Numbered from the stretch's first letter, positions 48,001 through 56,432 are shown. The stretch: DNA of 64,000 bases from SIG454 sp045646365 (GCA_045646365.1 JAZRKP010000057.1:14801-78800); one strand, 5' to 3'. The notes: generated by a model from the letters alone, not told the origin. A program made the numbers and translations.

Positions 48001-48324
48001 TGTTTCTGTTGCATCATTGGCTTTAAGCCCGAAGGTTAAGGAAAAAGTCGAATCTTCCTTAACTGTTGTTTCATTTATCTCAAGTAAATTTGTCCTTTTT
48101 AATTCATCATTTTTATAAACCACATAGGAAATTAATTCACCTTCAGGTAGTCCGGTTGTTCCCTTAATAGTAATTTTCCCTGCCGAAATACTGATACTGT
48201 CAGTTACTATTCCTCCACCATCAGTAATCGTTGCTGTGATATTTTCGTCAACCTCTGCCGCTTGAACAATAGTCATACCTACTATACTTGCAAGTAATAT
48301 TAAAAGAAATAAAATTTTTTTCAT
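45007..48324 (-). CDS. Large secreted GH42-like glycosidase, paralog of 40930-44976
   Basis: 1105 residues: signal peptide (1-22), an N-terminal Ig-like domain (about 25-130, DSTFSLTFGLKAND) resembling the Ig-like domains of the SLH-C proteins, a helical part, and a GH42-like barrel starting YYVGYGHWGVSDLDMYG. It carries an inserted CBM4/9-like domain (about 300-415, FLSNADFS), active-site ILSNEPCFEVH (about 519) and PVFNSEDHILKD (about 685), and WQGAIHGRGATTLWLYD shared with its neighbour. After a Rossmann-like domain it ends with the recurring C-terminal module (IVKTFLLDGLGQIRPY). It lacks the CBM9 domain of the paralog. Both lie 30 bases apart and are cotranscribed. Substrate unknown. Confidence 0.8.
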   Translation of the reverse strand: MKKILFLLILLASIVGMTIVQAAEVDENITATITDGGGIVTDSISISAGKITIKGTTGLPEGELISYVVYKNDELKRTNLLEINETTVKEDSTFSLTFGLKANDATETIVIELKALTQSEYAKIEMFIEDDSVTLSSKIAELEELLSDCEKQGFSTDYERVKYATAKKVLQMLPVYTENGETEAYEYNFNVAYKLCNEAKTELKSYLDGTGEPKSVIKTEMETPDIKGNSFYSNTIDKDVYYVGYGHWGVSDLDMYGDFGVNLLHYEIGPSNLLKKTVPAVGWDLKEVHSNKITYRIEHSEDNGGCVAIPASSGSGQLWLSQTVAVSPNTKYTFGVDFKCSLASSLRLRVGNTDKWFYDAKNDSEIANWKTATSTYTTGADETELTYSIILHNNSENLMFDNAFLKDSSGKNFLSNADFSVENTEMFTVNTSVAENIKKVFKKAEENGVSVALLTAMHYFPEYVYTYDPTIANGDVSAYPKFMPFNPTHPEVIKVINKFLDELIPLVCDSKALHSIILSNEPCFEVHKYPDYYLNEYYKMLEEKYGTVSEMNKAYGGTSYQNFNEVKMPESTDRNSSERKKLAHFNDYRLFNESIITEYHKIIYDKITSLAPHSLLHTKGMSSMNAIGTSGNRIQLGLNNEELSKLLDLNGCDAWAYYGDSKDTLMGKTMWYDYMTSVKKAPVFNSEDHILKDSKTLSRSDEEKTFNMADVWQGAIHGRGATTLWLYDNSIRSKNDTGYYNANLTRRADYLAEIGRISLDLNRLSEEVSAINNAKARVAILYSDSSLVLNPYALNASYVAYQQAMFGGEKVFFVNETDPTTLNKNDIELLIVPCSNYMKATTLAEIKKHIDDGGRVLLLNANGKAWMDENGNAHNTEILESVTSRSEIASFSLGSDMYIYDTYSNVKNKLKEELAKLIHPINLASTNSKTEWQYAEFNNGFVINVCNYGDSATQINISAQSEYDTENIYDLISGEKVGSSFTLSPNTPMLLRVDKVNGFEFYSIYEDGIKLGTSNLKSGKMSVTAKYKDANPNDEYTHVISVFEDGILKQTFIERGIVASDGHISSEKEFMVDKEIDLSKCIVKTFLLDGLGQIRPYIPAQDIVR

Positions 48325-48370
48325 AGTCGCACCTCTTTTATATTATTTGTAGAGCAACAGAGGATTTCGA

Positions 48371-48396
48371 GTGCTTTGGATATATCACCAAAGCAC
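48371..48396. other. Intercistronic hairpin after the four-repeat protein gene
   Basis: Arms GTGCTTTGG (48371-48379) and CCAAAGCAC (48388-48396), 9 perfect pairs, in the 85-base space between two operon B genes. No T-run in the direction of transcription. Confidence 0.6.
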
Positions 48397-48409
48397 CGAT
48401 TTCAAAAAT

Positions 48410-50842
48410 TTACTCTACTATTGTTACCGTAATCAGCTCCTGCGATGAAGTGAGCGGGGTCATACCGATAAGACTGTTCCAAAGGAACGCTTTTAATGTT
48501 TCACCGTCATTAACTGTTATCGTCTGTGTAAGTGTTTCTGTTTTACCCAATTCAACAATAGTTGCATTATCATCTATCGCAACATTTTGCATTACACCAT
48601 CTTTGTGTGTTGCAAGGATTAAAATTGCGCTGTATCCGTCAGCGATACCATTATTTGTTACATTGATTGTAACTGTTTTTTCAGCTGTATCCCCAGTCAT
48701 TCCAAATGTTCCGATTACAGTATCGGGGATTGATTCTGTTATGCTTAAGTTATCAATATAGAAATCAACGGTTCCGCCACCTGTTGCAACTGTAAGGAAA
48801 TTCATATTTCCTGTAATGCTCCATGGAGTTATTGATTCAACCTTATACCAACCATCTTTATCCTCAGTAACTTTAAGATTAGTTCCAGACGCTATGCTAA
48901 AGACACCATCTTCTGTACTCTTTAATTTAGCCTGGTTAGTATCCCAATTCCAGCCAAATCGTACATACATTCCGTTTGTTGAAGCAAGCTTTCCTTTTAC
49001 ATAAAAACTAATATTATATTTTTTACCTGTCGCTATTCCCAAATTAGCAGTTGTTGCAAGAACTGTTTCGGATGATACTTTTGCATTGATACTGTGGTTT
49101 CCGCTATATGCATTTGCTGTTGAATATTCAAGCCCTGCGACTGCGGCAGTATTTCCAAGTTGTGTTATAACTGCGCCGGATGTATTTGTTTTTTCACCCG
49201 AAAAACTACCATTCTTTATAATTTCAGTTCCCGATATACTTGCAGTTTCAAATCCTCCGTCAGTGACCATTTCTGTTCCTGTGCTTGATTCTGTTATACT
49301 TAAGTTATCAATATAGAAGTTTACTGTTCCGCCACCTGTCTGAACATTAAAGAACCCTATGTTCATTTCACTGCAAGTCCAGGGTTTTGTTGATTCAACC
49401 TTATACCACCCATTACTGTCCGCAGTTGCCTTTAAAATTTCATCACCTGCACCAGATACTACACTAAACACTCCATTTTTATCACTCTTTATCTTTGCTG
49501 CATTTGAAGTATAGCCCCAGCCCATTCTTAAATACATTCCGTTTGATGTTGTTAATGTACCTTTTACCATAAAGCTGATGTTATAAGTATTTCCTTTTTT
49601 AAGACCAAGCTTTGTCGGTGTTGTCATTTCTCCACCATTTGTTATGTGGATTGAATTAGTACTGTTATATGCATCTACATTTGAGTATTCAAGTCCTGCA
49701 ATTGCAGCGGTATTTCCAAATTGAGTTATAGTTGCACCTGATGTATCTGACGCACCCGCTGATGTTATGCTGAAATCATCGATGTAGAAGTTTGCACTAT
49801 TTTGCGGGAAAATAAGAGCTACTTCATCACCTGTTCCGCTTCCGCAAGTCCAAGCCTTTGTTGTTTCAACCTTATACCATCCATTTTCTGCAGCTGTTGC
49901 TGTCAAAATTTTTTCACCTTTCCCTTGTGTTACAGAAAATTTTCCATCTGTTTCTGTTATATGCGCTGCATTAGTTTCATAACCCCAGCCACCCATACGA
50001 AGATACATTCCATTGGTGTGTAAATCACCTTTTATCATAAAGCTGAAATTATATGCACTACTACTTACAAGCTTGAGATTTGAAATCGTTGCAATCTTTG
50101 CGCTCTTTGTAATATGGATTGATGTGTTATCCTTATAACCTACTCCTGTTGCATATTCAAGACCGTCGATATGAGCTGTGTTTCCAAACTCTGCGACAAT
50201 TGCATTTGTTGTATCCGGTTCAAAACCGCCGTTTAAAACATATTCTGTTCCATCCGCATCTGTTATGCTGAAGTTGTCAATATAGAAATTGCCTTCGTTT
50301 TGCGGGAAAATAAGAACTGCTTCATCCCCTGTACCGCTTCCGCAAGTCCAAGCTTTTTCCGATTCAACTTTATACCAACCGTTTTCTGCAGGAGTAATCT
50401 TTATAAGAGCATCACCTGTTCCGCTTTCCTTAAATACTCCGTCTTGTTCTATAATTTTTGCAGCATTTGTTTCATAACTCCAACCGCCCATACGGAGATA
50501 CATTCCATTATCGTGCAAATCTCCCTTTATCATAAAGCTGAAATTATATGTATTTCCTGCTGTTAAACCAAAATTCGTTATTTTTACGACCTTTGTGCTT
50601 GCACTTACTTTAATATGTGCAGATGCGTTTCCTTCATAGCTTTCAGCATAAGAATATTCAATTCCCGAAACTGCTGCTGTGTTACCAAGTCCATAAACAA
50701 TTGCACCGTTTGTTTCGTCAAAACCGCCGTCTGTAACAAGTTCAGGGCCTATTACATCAGCGCTAACGCTCATCATACCGAATGACGAAACAACAATCGT
50801 CAATACCGTTAACATCGCAAATAATTTACTTAATTTTTTCAT
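48410..50842 (-). CDS. Secreted protein with four CBM4/9-like repeats, non-catalytic
   Basis: About 810 residues. Signal peptide (1-28), then four units of about 165-175 residues, each starting near a phrase like QFGNTAAIAGLEYS, with YNFSFMIKGDLHDNGMYLRM, ENGWYKVES and NFYIDNFSIT, and ending with GGFE-type loops typical of CBM4/9 domains. A C-terminal module (about 715-810) ends LKAFLWNSLIGMTPL. No catalytic residues or SLH repeats. The start is set at ATG 50842 (AGAAGGG 10 bases upstream); a GTG 30 bases earlier is in frame. It probably binds soluble or particulate polysaccharide. Units 3 and 4 are closest to the units of the adjacent two-repeat protein. Confidence 0.8.
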   Translation of the reverse strand: MKKLSKLFAMLTVLTIVVSSFGMMSVSADVIGPELVTDGGFDETNGAIVYGLGNTAAVSGIEYSYAESYEGNASAHIKVSASTKVVKITNFGLTAGNTYNFSFMIKGDLHDNGMYLRMGGWSYETNAAKIIEQDGVFKESGTGDALIKITPAENGWYKVESEKAWTCGSGTGDEAVLIFPQNEGNFYIDNFSITDADGTEYVLNGGFEPDTTNAIVAEFGNTAHIDGLEYATGVGYKDNTSIHITKSAKIATISNLKLVSSSAYNFSFMIKGDLHTNGMYLRMGGWGYETNAAHITETDGKFSVTQGKGEKILTATAAENGWYKVETTKAWTCGSGTGDEVALIFPQNSANFYIDDFSITSAGASDTSGATITQFGNTAAIAGLEYSNVDAYNSTNSIHITNGGEMTTPTKLGLKKGNTYNISFMVKGTLTTSNGMYLRMGWGYTSNAAKIKSDKNGVFSVVSGAGDEILKATADSNGWYKVESTKPWTCSEMNIGFFNVQTGGGTVNFYIDNLSITESSTGTEMVTDGGFETASISGTEIIKNGSFSGEKTNTSGAVITQLGNTAAVAGLEYSTANAYSGNHSINAKVSSETVLATTANLGIATGKKYNISFYVKGKLASTNGMYVRFGWNWDTNQAKLKSTEDGVFSIASGTNLKVTEDKDGWYKVESITPWSITGNMNFLTVATGGGTVDFYIDNLSITESIPDTVIGTFGMTGDTAEKTVTINVTNNGIADGYSAILILATHKDGVMQNVAIDDNATIVELGKTETLTQTITVNDGETLKAFLWNSLIGMTPLTSSQELITVTIVE

Positions 50843-50875
50843 ATAAAAACATCCCTTCTGCGCAAATTGCACTTT

Positions 50876-52330
50876 TTAATTATTTACTATTTTAATTATT
50901 TCTGCGTCTTTCCACGGCATCTTCCCGCCAAGGCTGTCCCACAGATATACGGTAAGTGTTTCTCCATCATTGACCGTAATTTCTGCCTCAAGTGTCGCTT
51001 CGGTTTCTTCCGCTATTGCAATCTCAAAATCTGTCGCCTTTGCCTGCATTGTTTTATCTTTCACAGTTGTAAGTATCAATATTGCACTTATGTCGTTTCC
51101 TGCCCGGTTGTTTTTAATTCCAACTGAAACAACTTGTTTTCCCTCCGGTGAAGTTGTGACTTCAAAATCACCAATTTCAACCGCAGGAGGCTCAAAACCG
51201 CCATTTGCTACCATTTCCAATCCTGTTTCCGAGTCAGCAATACTTAAATTATCTATGTAAAAATCAATGGTTCCGCCACCTGACTGAACATTAAAGAAAC
51301 CTATGTTCATTTCACTGCAAGTCCAGGGGATTATGCTTTCAACCTTATACCACCCATCACTGTCCGCAGTTACCTTTAAAATTCCATCACCTGCACCGGA
51401 TTCTACACTAAACACTCCATCGTTATCGCTCTTTATCTTTGCTGCATTTGAAGTATAGCCCCAGCCCATTCTTATATACATTCCGTTTGAGGTAGTAAGC
51501 GTTCCTTTTATCATAAAACTGATATTATAGGTTACTCCGCTTGTTAACCCAAGCTTTGTGGGTGTGGTCATTTCTCCGCCTTTTGTTATATGGATTGCTC
51601 TTTCGCCTTCATAAGCATCAATAGTTGAATATTCAAGTCCTGCAACCGCTTCAGTGTTTCCAAATTCGGTAATTGTTGCCCCAACGGTATCTTCACCTGA
51701 TGGTTCAGGGGGTAGGGGCGGAGGAGTTGGTTCTGTTATTTCCTCAAATCCTCCATTCTCCACCATTTCCTGCCCGCTTTCCGATTCAGTTATACTCAAA
51801 TTGTCAATATAAAAATCAACCGTTCCGCCACTACTTTGAACATTAAAGAATCCAATATTCATTTCCGAACATTTCCACGGTGTTGTTGATTCAACCTTAT
51901 ACCAGCCGCCATTGTCCTCTGTTATTTTCAGGATTCCTTCTCCTGCCCCCGTCGGTACAACAAATACGCCGTTTGCATCACCCTTTATTTTTGCAGCATT
52001 TGTGGTATACCCCCAACCCATTCTTAAATACATTCCGTTGGATGTCGTCAGCGTTCCTTTTATCATAAAGCTTATGTTATAATACGAATTCTGTGTGAGT
52101 CCAAGCTTTGTTGGGGTGGTCATTTCTCCGCCTTTTGTTATATGGATTGCTCTCTCACCCTCATACGCATCTGAAGTTGAATACTCAAGCCCTGTAATGG
52201 CTGAAGAATTTCCAAGCTCTGAAATTACAGCTCCGCTTGTATCCTCCGCAAGAACACTTACTGCGCCAAAGGACACCACAGTCATAACCAAAGTCACTAA
52301 AATTGAGATAAATTTATTTATAAATTTCAT
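50876..52330 (-). CDS. Secreted protein with two CBM4/9-like repeats, non-catalytic
   Basis: About 484 residues: signal peptide (1-29), two CBM4/9-like units (about 32-190 and 215-375) that share long identical stretches with each other (MTTPTKLGL, ISFMIKGTLTTSNGMY, MNIGFFNVQSGGGT), a Pro-rich spacer between them, and the C-terminal module ending LTVYLWDSLGGKMPW. AAAGGAGG precedes ATG 52330; the ATG six codons earlier contains the RBS and is unlikely. It sits between the SLH-N gene and the four-repeat gene and appears to be a shorter duplicate of the latter. Binding role inferred from fold only. Confidence 0.8.
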   Translation of the reverse strand: MKFINKFISILVTLVMTVVSFGAVSVLAEDTSGAVISELGNSSAITGLEYSTSDAYEGERAIHITKGGEMTTPTKLGLTQNSYYNISFMIKGTLTTSNGMYLRMGWGYTTNAAKIKGDANGVFVVPTGAGEGILKITEDNGGWYKVESTTPWKCSEMNIGFFNVQSSGGTVDFYIDNLSITESESGQEMVENGGFEEITEPTPPPLPPEPSGEDTVGATITEFGNTEAVAGLEYSTIDAYEGERAIHITKGGEMTTPTKLGLTSGVTYNISFMIKGTLTTSNGMYIRMGWGYTSNAAKIKSDNDGVFSVESGAGDGILKVTADSDGWYKVESIIPWTCSEMNIGFFNVQSGGGTIDFYIDNLSIADSETGLEMVANGGFEPPAVEIGDFEVTTSPEGKQVVSVGIKNNRAGNDISAILILTTVKDKTMQAKATDFEIAIAEETEATLEAEITVNDGETLTVYLWDSLGGKMPWKDAEIIKIVNN

Positions 52331-52351
52331 ATTTGTCCTCCTTTGCATAAG

Positions 52352-54895
52352 TTATATTTCTTTATAAACCGCAACCATAGCAGTCTGGTTTTTTGTCAGG
52401 CTCACAACAACGAAATCGTCTTTTTCAATATCGTTTATATTTCCGACCTTCACAGTTTCCTTTTCGCCGTCATAAATCAACACGGATTTTGATGAGGAAA
52501 GTTTAAAAGCAATTTCCAAAGCCGTATCAATCAGTATCATACCATCCGCCACATTCTTTTTTAGAACATAACCCTGTACAGCATAATCTTCTCCGCCGAG
52601 ACTTCCACTTACTGTTTTTTTAGAGGTGTCATTGCTACTTAAATCATAAAATACTGTGCAGTTATCAATTCTTCCTTCGCTGTTTACATGAATCTGAATA
52701 ACATCACCCACATCGACATTATCCAGTCCGCTGTCTGTGCTTTCCCCGTCAAATGTTACTCCAGCATAGGTTTCCGATGCAACATTTATATAAGGCAACA
52801 CATCTCCATCACTATTTACTTTCAAGCCTTTTTCCTTAACCATATAAAGAGTTGTTCCAACATTCTTTATGTTAGTTGCCGGACTACTCCATAGCACCAT
52901 ATCAAGATTATAAAACTCATCTCTGTTATAGCCTGTCAATTTTCCTGCAGGAGTATTGTTTGACTTAAAAGAATAGTTTGTTCCTATACGGTATAAGGAT
53001 TTGTCCTCCGCATTATCGTTTGGCACGATAAACACTTTTGTATACCCGTCCATATAGTAGTAATTTGAAAAAGTCGTGTCGTTATATCTGTAAGTTTTTC
53101 CACTTACATTTGTGTCTCTGTTTAGGAGTGTTTCATCAATTCCTTCATAGTAGTCCGTTGGTGTGACAATATAGTTTATTTCCCCCTTAGTATTATATTT
53201 CACACCAATAATATCCTTTTGCAAACAAGCCGATATTTCTCCGTTTAAATCAACATTTGAACGCTTGCGCATAGTCCCGTTTACTTTAACCTTTTCCGCA
53301 AGAGTTTTTTTCTCCCACGCTCCTTCTTCCGTAAAAAGACTCATATAGTAAACAGTTTCGCCCCATTCCGATGACGGAATAAATTTCACAAGATATGCAT
53401 AAGTTACATTTTCCGATGAGGCTTTAACAACATACACGATTTTCCCGTCTATGTCCAGATAGAAGGAATATTGTTCCCCGACAGTAATCTGTTTTGCCTC
53501 CGAATCCTTTTTCTCTCTCGCTTTTATATAAAGTTCTGAAAGCTCATAAGTTTTTCCGTCAACAACAATTTCTTTATCCTTTTCCGAATAGCTTTTAACA
53601 ACTCCGTCAAAAGATTCTGTTTCAACATAGATTTTTATTTTACCCGTCTTATTCTCCGGAATTTTATAGACCGTCAAAATATCTCCTGTTTCAATTTCCG
53701 CAAGAGTTGCCGTTTCACCGTTTTTGAAAATTAAAATATCCTTTTGTTCATATCCGCTTAAATCCAGCTCTTTCAAATCTTCGTCAAAGGTATATTTATT
53801 ATAAATCCTTTTAAGGCTTTGAGAAACAGCTTCAACCACCATTGTGTCATAGCTCTTAAAGTTTACATAATCATAAACTTTGTCGTTCTCATAGTCAATT
53901 AATATTATGTCTGTTCCATGTTTTTTAAAGTCTGTTTCACTGCATTTTGAATACGCCACGCCGTTTTTCAAAAATATCGCATCAGGTTTAATTTTTATCT
54001 CTCTGATTCTTTCCGATGTTTCACTTTCATAGAACTTCAAAACCGTGAGATTCTCCGTTACAGACGAAACATTTTCCGCATCAATTTCAAGAACAGTTTT
54101 TGATTTGTCAAAGATGAAAACTATGTCATCCAATTCTCCATTGTCTTTAACATATGCAACCGCATATCGACCTAAAAGCTCACCGGCTTTTGACCTTCCC
54201 TTAAGATAGGTTTTATTTTCAATATTAACATACTCCTCTTTTATAAGAGAATCACCATAAAGACCGCTTTCGCCGTTATCCGTCACAATACCTTCTATCT
54301 TGTAAATATGTCTGAAATATTCCAGAGCGTTAACGGATTTTGAATAATTTATAAGTGGGCTGTCCCCTGTAACCTTATACGATGAACAATTTGCTTCGGT
54401 TATATTATATAAAATTCTAAATACCTGGGAATATGTAAGCTTATCTCCGCTTTCAACATCATCTATAAGATTTTGCGAGTTTGCAACAGAAATATATCCG
54501 GCAGGATAACCTCCTCGATTCTGAGCCTCCAGCTCATAACCTAAAAGACGAACCGCAATGGTCAAAGCCTCATTAAGACTTAATTTATCACTCTCACTTA
54601 CGGAATTAGCTGAACTGATAAGTCCCATGTTATGTGCATTTTGCAGGCTTTCTGCATTATAATCATCGGTGTATTTTTCATCTAAAGCAATATTCATAAT
54701 AAAGTTTATGTAACTGCTTTTTGCGATTTCTTTATAAAGCAAACCCTCGTCGTAATCAACTCCGCAAACTATATCAATAGATTTGAGAATGGCAAATTGC
54801 TGTTCGTCAATAGATTGCGTTTCGTCTGCATACGAGATGTTTGCAGCAGCCAGCAAAAGCATAGCCGATAAAATTAAACTGATTATTCTTCTCAT
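52352..54895 (-). CDS. Large surface protein with N-terminal SLH-like region (SLH-N partner, copy B)
   Basis: About 847 residues: signal peptide (about 1-23), weak SLH-like units (about 25-190: IDEQQFAILKSIDIV, SESDKLSLNEALTIAVRLLG, DKLTYSQVFRILYNI), then a long beta-rich region with repeated phrases such as EIVVDGKTYELSELY, FSFYLDIDGKIVYVV-type strands and VGDVIQIHVNSEGRID. Arrangement and length match 15435-18017, though identity is low. Its RBS AGGAGG (54907-54902) overlaps the stop codon of the SLH-C gene upstream, so the two are translationally coupled. No enzyme motif. It may be an S-layer-like spacer or scaffold; function unknown. Confidence 0.75.
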   Translation of the reverse strand: MRRIISLILSAMLLLAAANISYADETQSIDEQQFAILKSIDIVCGVDYDEGLLYKEIAKSSYINFIMNIALDEKYTDDYNAESLQNAHNMGLISSANSVSESDKLSLNEALTIAVRLLGYELEAQNRGGYPAGYISVANSQNLIDDVESGDKLTYSQVFRILYNITEANCSSYKVTGDSPLINYSKSVNALEYFRHIYKIEGIVTDNGESGLYGDSLIKEEYVNIENKTYLKGRSKAGELLGRYAVAYVKDNGELDDIVFIFDKSKTVLEIDAENVSSVTENLTVLKFYESETSERIREIKIKPDAIFLKNGVAYSKCSETDFKKHGTDIILIDYENDKVYDYVNFKSYDTMVVEAVSQSLKRIYNKYTFDEDLKELDLSGYEQKDILIFKNGETATLAEIETGDILTVYKIPENKTGKIKIYVETESFDGVVKSYSEKDKEIVVDGKTYELSELYIKAREKKDSEAKQITVGEQYSFYLDIDGKIVYVVKASSENVTYAYLVKFIPSSEWGETVYYMSLFTEEGAWEKKTLAEKVKVNGTMRKRSNVDLNGEISACLQKDIIGVKYNTKGEINYIVTPTDYYEGIDETLLNRDTNVSGKTYRYNDTTFSNYYYMDGYTKVFIVPNDNAEDKSLYRIGTNYSFKSNNTPAGKLTGYNRDEFYNLDMVLWSSPATNIKNVGTTLYMVKEKGLKVNSDGDVLPYINVASETYAGVTFDGESTDSGLDNVDVGDVIQIHVNSEGRIDNCTVFYDLSSNDTSKKTVSGSLGGEDYAVQGYVLKKNVADGMILIDTALEIAFKLSSSKSVLIYDGEKETVKVGNINDIEKDDFVVVSLTKNQTAMVAVYKEI

Positions 54896-54905
54896 TGCCA
54901 TCCTC

Positions 54906-56387
54906 CTATATAATTCCATAAATCATTTGTGCTGTTTCAGCACGGGTACACGGATTTTTCGGCATAAACAACCCACCGGGCATTCCGTTTATAACTCCGC
55001 ATCTGTATAGAGCATTAATCGATTCTTTGGCATAAGCTGAAATATCATCGCTGTCAGAAAATCCATCATACCCTCTTAAATTTTTAAGTTCCATCCCCTT
55101 ATAGTCAGCAGCACGCTTTAAAATAACAGATGCATCTTGTCTTGTTATGGGCTTATTTATTCCGAAAAAGTCTTCAGAAATCCCCTTAACAATTCCTGCG
55201 TGATAAGCAGCACCCACATATTCAAAATACCAATCGCTATCAAAAACATCGAGGAAAACAAAGTTGTTCTCTGCCATTTCTACATCAAAAGCAGTAACCA
55301 CCATTTTAACAAATTCCTGACGGGTTATGACATCATTTGGTCTGAAGTTTCCGTTTTGGTCTCCGGAAATTACACCTCTTTGAACAAGCGCCTCTACCGC
55401 ATCATTTGCCCACATAGCATCTTTCATATCCGCAAATGTTTTTGATTCTTCGGTTTTCTCTTCTTGCGGGATTATCTCCGGTTTCTTTTCAGGCTCAGGA
55501 GCGACGGAAATGTGTGTATTCTTATCTTTGGAGGAACCGCCGCCTCCGCCTCCACCACCACTGCCTTGTGATGAAGTTGGTTTCTTAGTGTCATTGGCTT
55601 CTGTAATCGCCGAGATAAGCAAGTCTGTCGTATATGCAGGATTTTTATGTAAATTTGATACAAGTGCAGTTTGATGATATGTTGCGGATGAATTAACAAA
55701 ATCATTTACTTCGCTGTTATCATTAAGTCCCAAAAACTCCTGATGCTCTGCAATCTCTTCTTTTATCCCTGCAACCTTTGCACTGTTAATCTCATACAAA
55801 GCATTTTTAATTTTATATTCCTCTTCTACCTTTGTCATATTTTCATAAGGTCCGCTTATTTGAAGATACTTAACTAACCAACTCCGCCCTTCATTTGAGA
55901 GAGAATTAAATTCTATTTCGTTATAAGTAAAATTAAGTTCATTTAAAGCTTTTTCAGCCTCAACTGTTGTTCCCGAATTTATATCGTTTAAAAGTTGCAC
56001 TTGTCTGTCTGATGCCGTTACGTAGTCAACAGTTTCGCTGTACGTATCCCCTTTTTCATCCATCATATCAAGAACATAAGTTCCCGAAGTGTTAAGTCCA
56101 AACTCTATAACAAAGCTTCCATCAGAATCAGCTCTCAATTCACCTAAAGCCTCAAAGTCTTCATCTGTGGCATTTTCCGGCTTGACGAGATACATAATTT
56201 TTGCGTTACCCTCATCTGTTATTCCCGAAAAGGTAACAATTCCGTTTAAAACAACTGTTTCACTTTGCTTTCCTACCTGTGCGGAGGCAACAAGCCCCAT
56301 AAACACTGTATTACACACCAAAACGCATATCATCACAGCAATACACAGTAACTTTTTATTTTTTATGCAAATTTTCATCGCTTTCAT
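54906..56387 (-). CDS. SLH-anchored surface protein with Gly/Ser linker (SLH-C partner, copy B)
   Basis: About 493 residues: signal peptide (about 1-36), Ig-like domain (about 38-125, SDGSFVIEFGLNTSGTYVL), helical middle (about 130-270), a poly-Gly/Ser linker and Pro/Glu-rich stretch (about 278-320), and three SLH repeats to the C-terminus (AVEALVQRGVISGDQNG, ITRQEFVKMVVTAF, ITRQDASVILKRAADY, TRAETAQMIYGII). The same layout as 18026-19777. First gene of operon B, divergent from the PocR-type AraC regulator. Start at ATG 56387 with GGGAGG 10 bases upstream; an in-frame GTG 30 bases earlier would precede the RBS. Expected to anchor to wall polymer through the SLH triplet. Confidence 0.85.
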   Translation of the reverse strand: MKAMKICIKNKKLLCIAVMICVLVCNTVFMGLVASAQVGKQSETVVLNGIVTFSGITDEGNAKIMYLVKPENATDEDFEALGELRADSDGSFVIEFGLNTSGTYVLDMMDEKGDTYSETVDYVTASDRQVQLLNDINSGTTVEAEKALNELNFTYNEIEFNSLSNEGRSWLVKYLQISGPYENMTKVEEEYKIKNALYEINSAKVAGIKEEIAEHQEFLGLNDNSEVNDFVNSSATYHQTALVSNLHKNPAYTTDLLISAITEANDTKKPTSSQGSGGGGGGGGSSKDKNTHISVAPEPEKKPEIIPQEEKTEESKTFADMKDAMWANDAVEALVQRGVISGDQNGNFRPNDVITRQEFVKMVVTAFDVEMAENNFVFLDVFDSDWYFEYVGAAYHAGIVKGISEDFFGINKPITRQDASVILKRAADYKGMELKNLRGYDGFSDSDDISAYAKESINALYRCGVINGMPGGLFMPKNPCTRAETAQMIYGII

Positions 56388-56426
56388 TGAATCATAACCT
56401 CCCGGATAGTTAATCACCTTATATTC

Positions 56427-56432
56427 ATAATA
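56427..56432 (-). promoter_or_regulatory. Candidate -10 of the operon B promoter
   Basis: On the - strand TATTAT with no clear -35, about 40 bases before ATG 56387. An imperfect symmetry GCAAT...ATTGC lies just upstream. Weak on its own; listed because of the operator candidate at 56474-56490. Confidence 0.3.
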
